From: Amycolatopsis thailandensis | GTDB lineage: Bacteria; Actinomycetota; Actinomycetes; Mycobacteriales; Pseudonocardiaceae | Direction: 5' to 3' | Length of the DNA stretch: 63,564 nucleotides | NCBI RefSeq assembly: GCF_002234405.1 | Contig: NZ_NMQT01000129.1 | Location: 1 to 63,564, forward strand | Part shown: in pieces, positions 60,433-63,564 of the stretch | How positions within the stretch are numbered: position 1 is the first letter of the stretch | Layout: each line of letters starts with the position of its first letter | The notes under the pieces: generated by a model | Told to the model about the DNA's origin: nothing | Seen by the model: the letters and a program-made list of their open reading frames with translations, nothing else | Databases searched by the model: none | Position numbers and translations under genes: made by a program

Positions 60433-63400
60433 ATGCACCTCGTGCCCCGTCTTGGCTCCGGTATCCCGATCGTCGCCCGCACTCAGGAGATGCGGCAGCT
60501 CCGTGCCGCCTTCGCCCGTGCCGAACGGGCCGAGGCCGGCGCGGTGCTGCTCTCCGGTGACGCCGGCGTCGGCAAGACCCGCCTCCTGACCGCGCTCGGC
60601 GAGTTCACCGCCGGCGCGGGCGCCCTGGTGCTGACAGGGCGCTGTATCGACGTCCATGAGGGCGGTCTTCCTTATCTTCCGTTCGCCGAGGCCCTCGCGC
60701 CGCTGGCGACGACGTCCGATCCCGCGGTCACCGCCGCGGTCCGGGCCCGGCCGGCGCTGGGCAGGCTGCTCCCGCAGATGCAGCAGGCGGAGGAGTACCC
60801 CGCCATCGAAGACGGTCAGCTCACCGCGAGCGAACAGGTGTCGACGCAACGGCTCGGGCCCGAACAGGACCTCGGCCAGCTCCAGCTGTTCGACGCGGTA
60901 CTGGGGGTGCTGACCGTCATCGCGCAGCGCCGGCCGGTGGTGATCCTGCTGGAGGACCTGCACTGGGCCGACGGCTCCACCCGGAACCTGCTGTCCTTCC
61001 TGCTGACGAGGCTGCGCACCCAGCGGTTGCTGGTGGTGGCGAGCTATCGCGAGGAGGACGTCCACCGGCGGCATCCGCTGCGCGCGCTGCTGTCGGAGGT
61101 GGTGCGGCTCGGGGCGGTCGAACGCGTCGAGGTCAAGCCGTTCGGCGCGGAGGACGCGCGCGCGTTCGTCGAGGCGCTGGCCGACGAGCCGATCGGCCAG
61201 GACATGATCGCCGACATCGTCTCCCGGTCCGAGGGCAATCCGTTCTTCGTCGAGGAGCTGCTCGCGTCCGCGAAGGACTGCCGCGAGCTTCCGGCAGGGT
61301 TGGCCGAGGTGCTGCTCGCCAGGGTGGAGCAGCTTTCGCCGATCACGCGCCGGATCCTGCGCGTGGTCTCGGTCGCCAAGGACTCGGTGGCGCACGCCGC
61401 GCTCGCCGAGATCTCCGGGCTGGACGAGCTCGAACTCGACGAGGCACTGCGCGAGGCGGTGCAGCATCACGTCCTGGTGATCGAGAACGGTTTCTACACC
61501 TTCCGCCACGCGCTGCTGCAAGAAGCGGTCTACGGGGACCTGTTGCCGGGGGAGCGCGTCCGCATGCACGCCGCCTACGCGACGCGGATCCGCACCAGGA
61601 CGCAAGGCCGCGGTCAGGACGCGCGGCTCGCGCACCACAGCCTGGAGAGCAAGGACTTCGTCACCGCGCTGGCCGCGTTGTTGCGCGCGATGGACGAGGC
61701 GGAGAAGCTGGGCGCGCCGGGGTCCGCGCTGCGGCATGTCGAGCAGGCACTGTCCATCTGGGACGCCGTGCCCGCGGCGGACCGGCCGCCGGACGTCGAC
61801 GAACTCCGGCTGCTGCACGAGGCGTCGTACTTCGCGAGCACGTCGGGAGAGCCGGAGCGGGCGGTGGCTTACTCGCGGTCCGCGACCGAGGCACTCGGCC
61901 CGGAAACGGGCAGCGAACGGGCCGCGAAGGTCTGGCGGCGCCACGCGGAGGCCCTGCTTTCGGTCGAAGGCACGCTGGACGAGGTCGTCGAGGCGATCGA
62001 CAAGGCCTGGGAACTGGTCGAGCACACCGACGCGAGTTCCGCGCGGGCCTGGGTACTCGCCACCCGCGCCGGGATCCTGCGGCTGATCGACAGGCACGAA
62101 GAGGCGCTGCAGTGCGCGCTGGCCGCGGTCGCCGACGCCAGGGCCGTCGGCGCGGGCGGGGCCGAAGCGGCCGCGCTGGTGTCACTCGGGACGCTGGCCG
62201 ATTCGGCGGGCGACATCGAAGAGGCGCGGGAGCGGCTGCGCCAGGCCGAGCGGAAGGCCAGGGATTCCGGCGCCCTCAACGGCGAGCTGCGGGCTCTGCA
62301 CTTCCTCGGGCTGAGCTACGACGACAGGGCCGAGATCCACTCCGCGCTGAAGTACTACGCCAAGGGCATCGACAGGGCCAAGGAAACCGGGCTGACCTGG
62401 AGTTCGTTCGGGATCGAGCTGCGGACCAAGCACCTCATGCTGCGGTTCGTCAGCGGTGACTGGCCGGACGACGACGACGCGGGGCGCGCGGGTCGCGGCG
62501 TTTCGAGTCTCGTCGCCGGGCGGTTCCTGGGGATCTGGGCGCAGTTCGTCGTCGCCCGCGGCCGGTTCGCGGACGCGGACAAGATCCTGCCCAGCCTGCG
62601 GCAGCATTGGAAAGCCGACTACTCGATCGCGCTCGCGTCGGGGGACGCCGCCATCCAGCTCGCGTCGTGGCGAGGGGACCACGCGGGCGCGGTGCGGCAG
62701 GCGAGTGAGCTGATCGACTGGCTGGAAGAGGTCGAGCCCGCGGTTCTCGGCGGGATCCGCATCAGCGTGCACGGCCTCGCGGCCGCTGTCGCGCAGGCGG
62801 CCGAAGCCAGGGTGCGCGGGGATCTGGCGACGGCCGAGGCCGCCGTGGCGGCGGGCGAGAAGTTGCTCGCCCACGGACGTCATTGTGCCGAACACGGCAT
62901 CCCGCGTTCGGTGTCACTGGGGCCGGAAGCACTGGCGTGGCTCGCCCGGCTGGAAGCGCTCGGCGGTTGCCTGCGCGGCGCGGGCGATCCGGCGTTGTGG
63001 GCCAAGGCTGTCGACGCGTTCGGGTACGGCGCGGTGTACGAGCAGGCCATGTGCCGCTTGCAGCACGCGAAGTCCTTGCTGGCTTCGGACGGCGACACCG
63101 CGCTCGCCGCGTCGGAGCTGCTGGCCGCGCACGAGGTGGCCGATCGACTGGGCGCGTGTCCGCTGCGTGAAGCCGTCCGGGAACTCGGTCACCGGGCGCG
63201 TGTCGAGCTTCCCGGGGAGCCCGCCCCGCGCCGGGACGTCGTCGACCCGCTCACCGACCGCGAACGGGACGTGCTGGAGCGGGTCGCGCTCGGCCGGACC
63301 AACCGGCAGGTCGGTGAAGAGCTGTACATCAGCGAGAAGACGGTGAGTGTCCATCTTTCGCGCGTGATGGCGAAACTCGGCGCGAGCCGCCGGGCCGAGG

Positions 63401-63456
63401 CCGTCGCGATCGCTTACGACCGGGGCCTGCTGGCCGCCCCGACCTCATCCTCGTGA
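60433..63456 (+). CDS. LAL-type (large ATP-binding LuxR) transcriptional regulator
   Basis: A 1007-residue regulator. The N-terminal AAA/STAND ATPase has Walker A GDAGVGKT (42-49) and a Walker B region VVILLEDLHWAD (~172-183). A long alpha-helical TPR-like middle (~380-930) leads to a C-terminal LuxR HTH (~940-1000; LTDRERDVLERVALGRTNRQ, then KTVSVHLSRVMAKLG). Such regulators often control secondary-metabolite or sugar genes; no target is in view. ATG 60433 or GTG 60442 could be the start. A perfect hairpin begins 60 bases after the stop. Confidence 0.9.
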   Translation: MHLVPRLGSGIPIVARTQEMRQLRAAFARAERAEAGAVLLSGDAGVGKTRLLTALGEFTAGAGALVLTGRCIDVHEGGLPYLPFAEALAPLATTSDPAVTAAVRARPALGRLLPQMQQAEEYPAIEDGQLTASEQVSTQRLGPEQDLGQLQLFDAVLGVLTVIAQRRPVVILLEDLHWADGSTRNLLSFLLTRLRTQRLLVVASYREEDVHRRHPLRALLSEVVRLGAVERVEVKPFGAEDARAFVEALADEPIGQDMIADIVSRSEGNPFFVEELLASAKDCRELPAGLAEVLLARVEQLSPITRRILRVVSVAKDSVAHAALAEISGLDELELDEALREAVQHHVLVIENGFYTFRHALLQEAVYGDLLPGERVRMHAAYATRIRTRTQGRGQDARLAHHSLESKDFVTALAALLRAMDEAEKLGAPGSALRHVEQALSIWDAVPAADRPPDVDELRLLHEASYFASTSGEPERAVAYSRSATEALGPETGSERAAKVWRRHAEALLSVEGTLDEVVEAIDKAWELVEHTDASSARAWVLATRAGILRLIDRHEEALQCALAAVADARAVGAGGAEAAALVSLGTLADSAGDIEEARERLRQAERKARDSGALNGELRALHFLGLSYDDRAEIHSALKYYAKGIDRAKETGLTWSSFGIELRTKHLMLRFVSGDWPDDDDAGRAGRGVSSLVAGRFLGIWAQFVVARGRFADADKILPSLRQHWKADYSIALASGDAAIQLASWRGDHAGAVRQASELIDWLEEVEPAVLGGIRISVHGLAAAVAQAAEARVRGDLATAEAAVAAGEKLLAHGRHCAEHGIPRSVSLGPEALAWLARLEALGGCLRGAGDPALWAKAVDAFGYGAVYEQAMCRLQHAKSLLASDGDTALAASELLAAHEVADRLGACPLREAVRELGHRARVELPGEPAPRRDVVDPLTDRERDVLERVALGRTNRQVGEELYISEKTVSVHLSRVMAKLGASRRAEAVAIAYDRGLLAAPTSSS

Positions 63457-63515
63457 GTGGTAAGTGTCGTTCTAGCGGACCTGTATTTACCTACCCCACT
63501 GGTGTGATCGGCGGT

Positions 63516-63564
63516 CGAGTGTGGAGGATTCGGGACGTTGAACGTCCCGAATCCTCCACACTCG
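63516..63564. repeat. Perfect 24-bp inverted repeat at the window edge
   Basis: Arms 63516-63539 and 63541-63564 are exact complements with a one-base centre (core GGGACGTTGAACGTCCC). It lies 60 bases after the LAL regulator and may extend beyond the window. Confidence 0.85.

Noticed and set aside
59872..62097. Long minus-strand open frame opposite the LAL regulator
   Set aside because: Shadow of the regulator coding sequence with no credible start.

Overview
The window is very GC-rich, with dense genes, strong third-position G/C bias, many GTG starts and frequent 4-base ATGA/GTGA overlaps. Gene content and order point to a Pseudonocardiales actinomycete, most likely Amycolatopsis. The main reasons are a PPi-type phosphofructokinase closely resembling the A. 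methanolica enzyme as I remember it, a complete mce4 steroid-import operon, IdeR, DasR- and KstR-like operators, and WhiJ-like/DUF397 regulatory pairs. It reads as ordinary chromosome; I see no insertion sequence, prophage, CRISPR array, tRNA or rRNA.

Layout. 1-8 kb: a truncated DUF4139 protein, two secreted peptidases, a DUF4192 protein, then a minus-strand ideR-galK-galE group. 8-14.7 kb: a rhodanese, an acuC deacetylase joined to a PatA-type lysine acetyltransferase, a SnoaL-like protein and a secreted lipase-like hydrolase. 14.7-30.9 kb: the steroid block, with fadE26-fadE27-fadD17 on minus, then fdxD, two SDRs, yrbE4AB, mce4A-F and two Mce-associated genes on plus, organised as in the Mycobacterium tuberculosis Rv3492c-Rv3506 region, with a KstR palindrome in the divergent gap. 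31-35 kb: an aspartate aminotransferase, a Tat-exported ferritin-like protein and an FAD monooxygenase. 35-47.5 kb: a block syntenic with M. tuberculosis Rv2178c-Rv2187 (fadD15, SRPBCC proteins, an ArsA-like ATPase, plsC, an RNase AS-like exonuclease, DAHP synthase), interrupted by a ROK kinase, a Nudix-NYN fusion and others. 47.5-58.4 kb: phosphofructokinase, amidohydrolase, a MIO-type ammonia-lyase, truncated haemoglobin with a divergent HxlR regulator, ArsR regulator, chitinase, pyruvate kinase and a thioesterase. 58.4-63.6 kb: an XRE/DUF397 pair, a small basic protein and a 1007-residue LAL regulator.

How the genes work together. The steroid block imports sterols (YrbE4/Mce4) and supplies side-chain activation and beta-oxidation steps (FadD17, FadE26/27, SDR, FdxD). 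AcuC/PatA can reversibly acylate enzymes such as acyl-CoA synthetases. PFK, pyruvate kinase, the ROK kinase and GalK/GalE cover central sugar metabolism, and DAHP synthase opens the shikimate pathway.

The two most notable non-coding signals are these. (1) A probable aromatic-amino-acid leader peptide (21 codons with consecutive Tyr-Phe-Trp-Phe) precedes DAHP synthase, followed by two hairpins, one enclosing the ribosome-binding site. (2) A set of long, often perfect intergenic inverted repeats is built from a small vocabulary of shared 'words' that recombine between copies. It includes a three-way-junction element inside the mce4 operon and a (GGGGCC)n tract between two copies.
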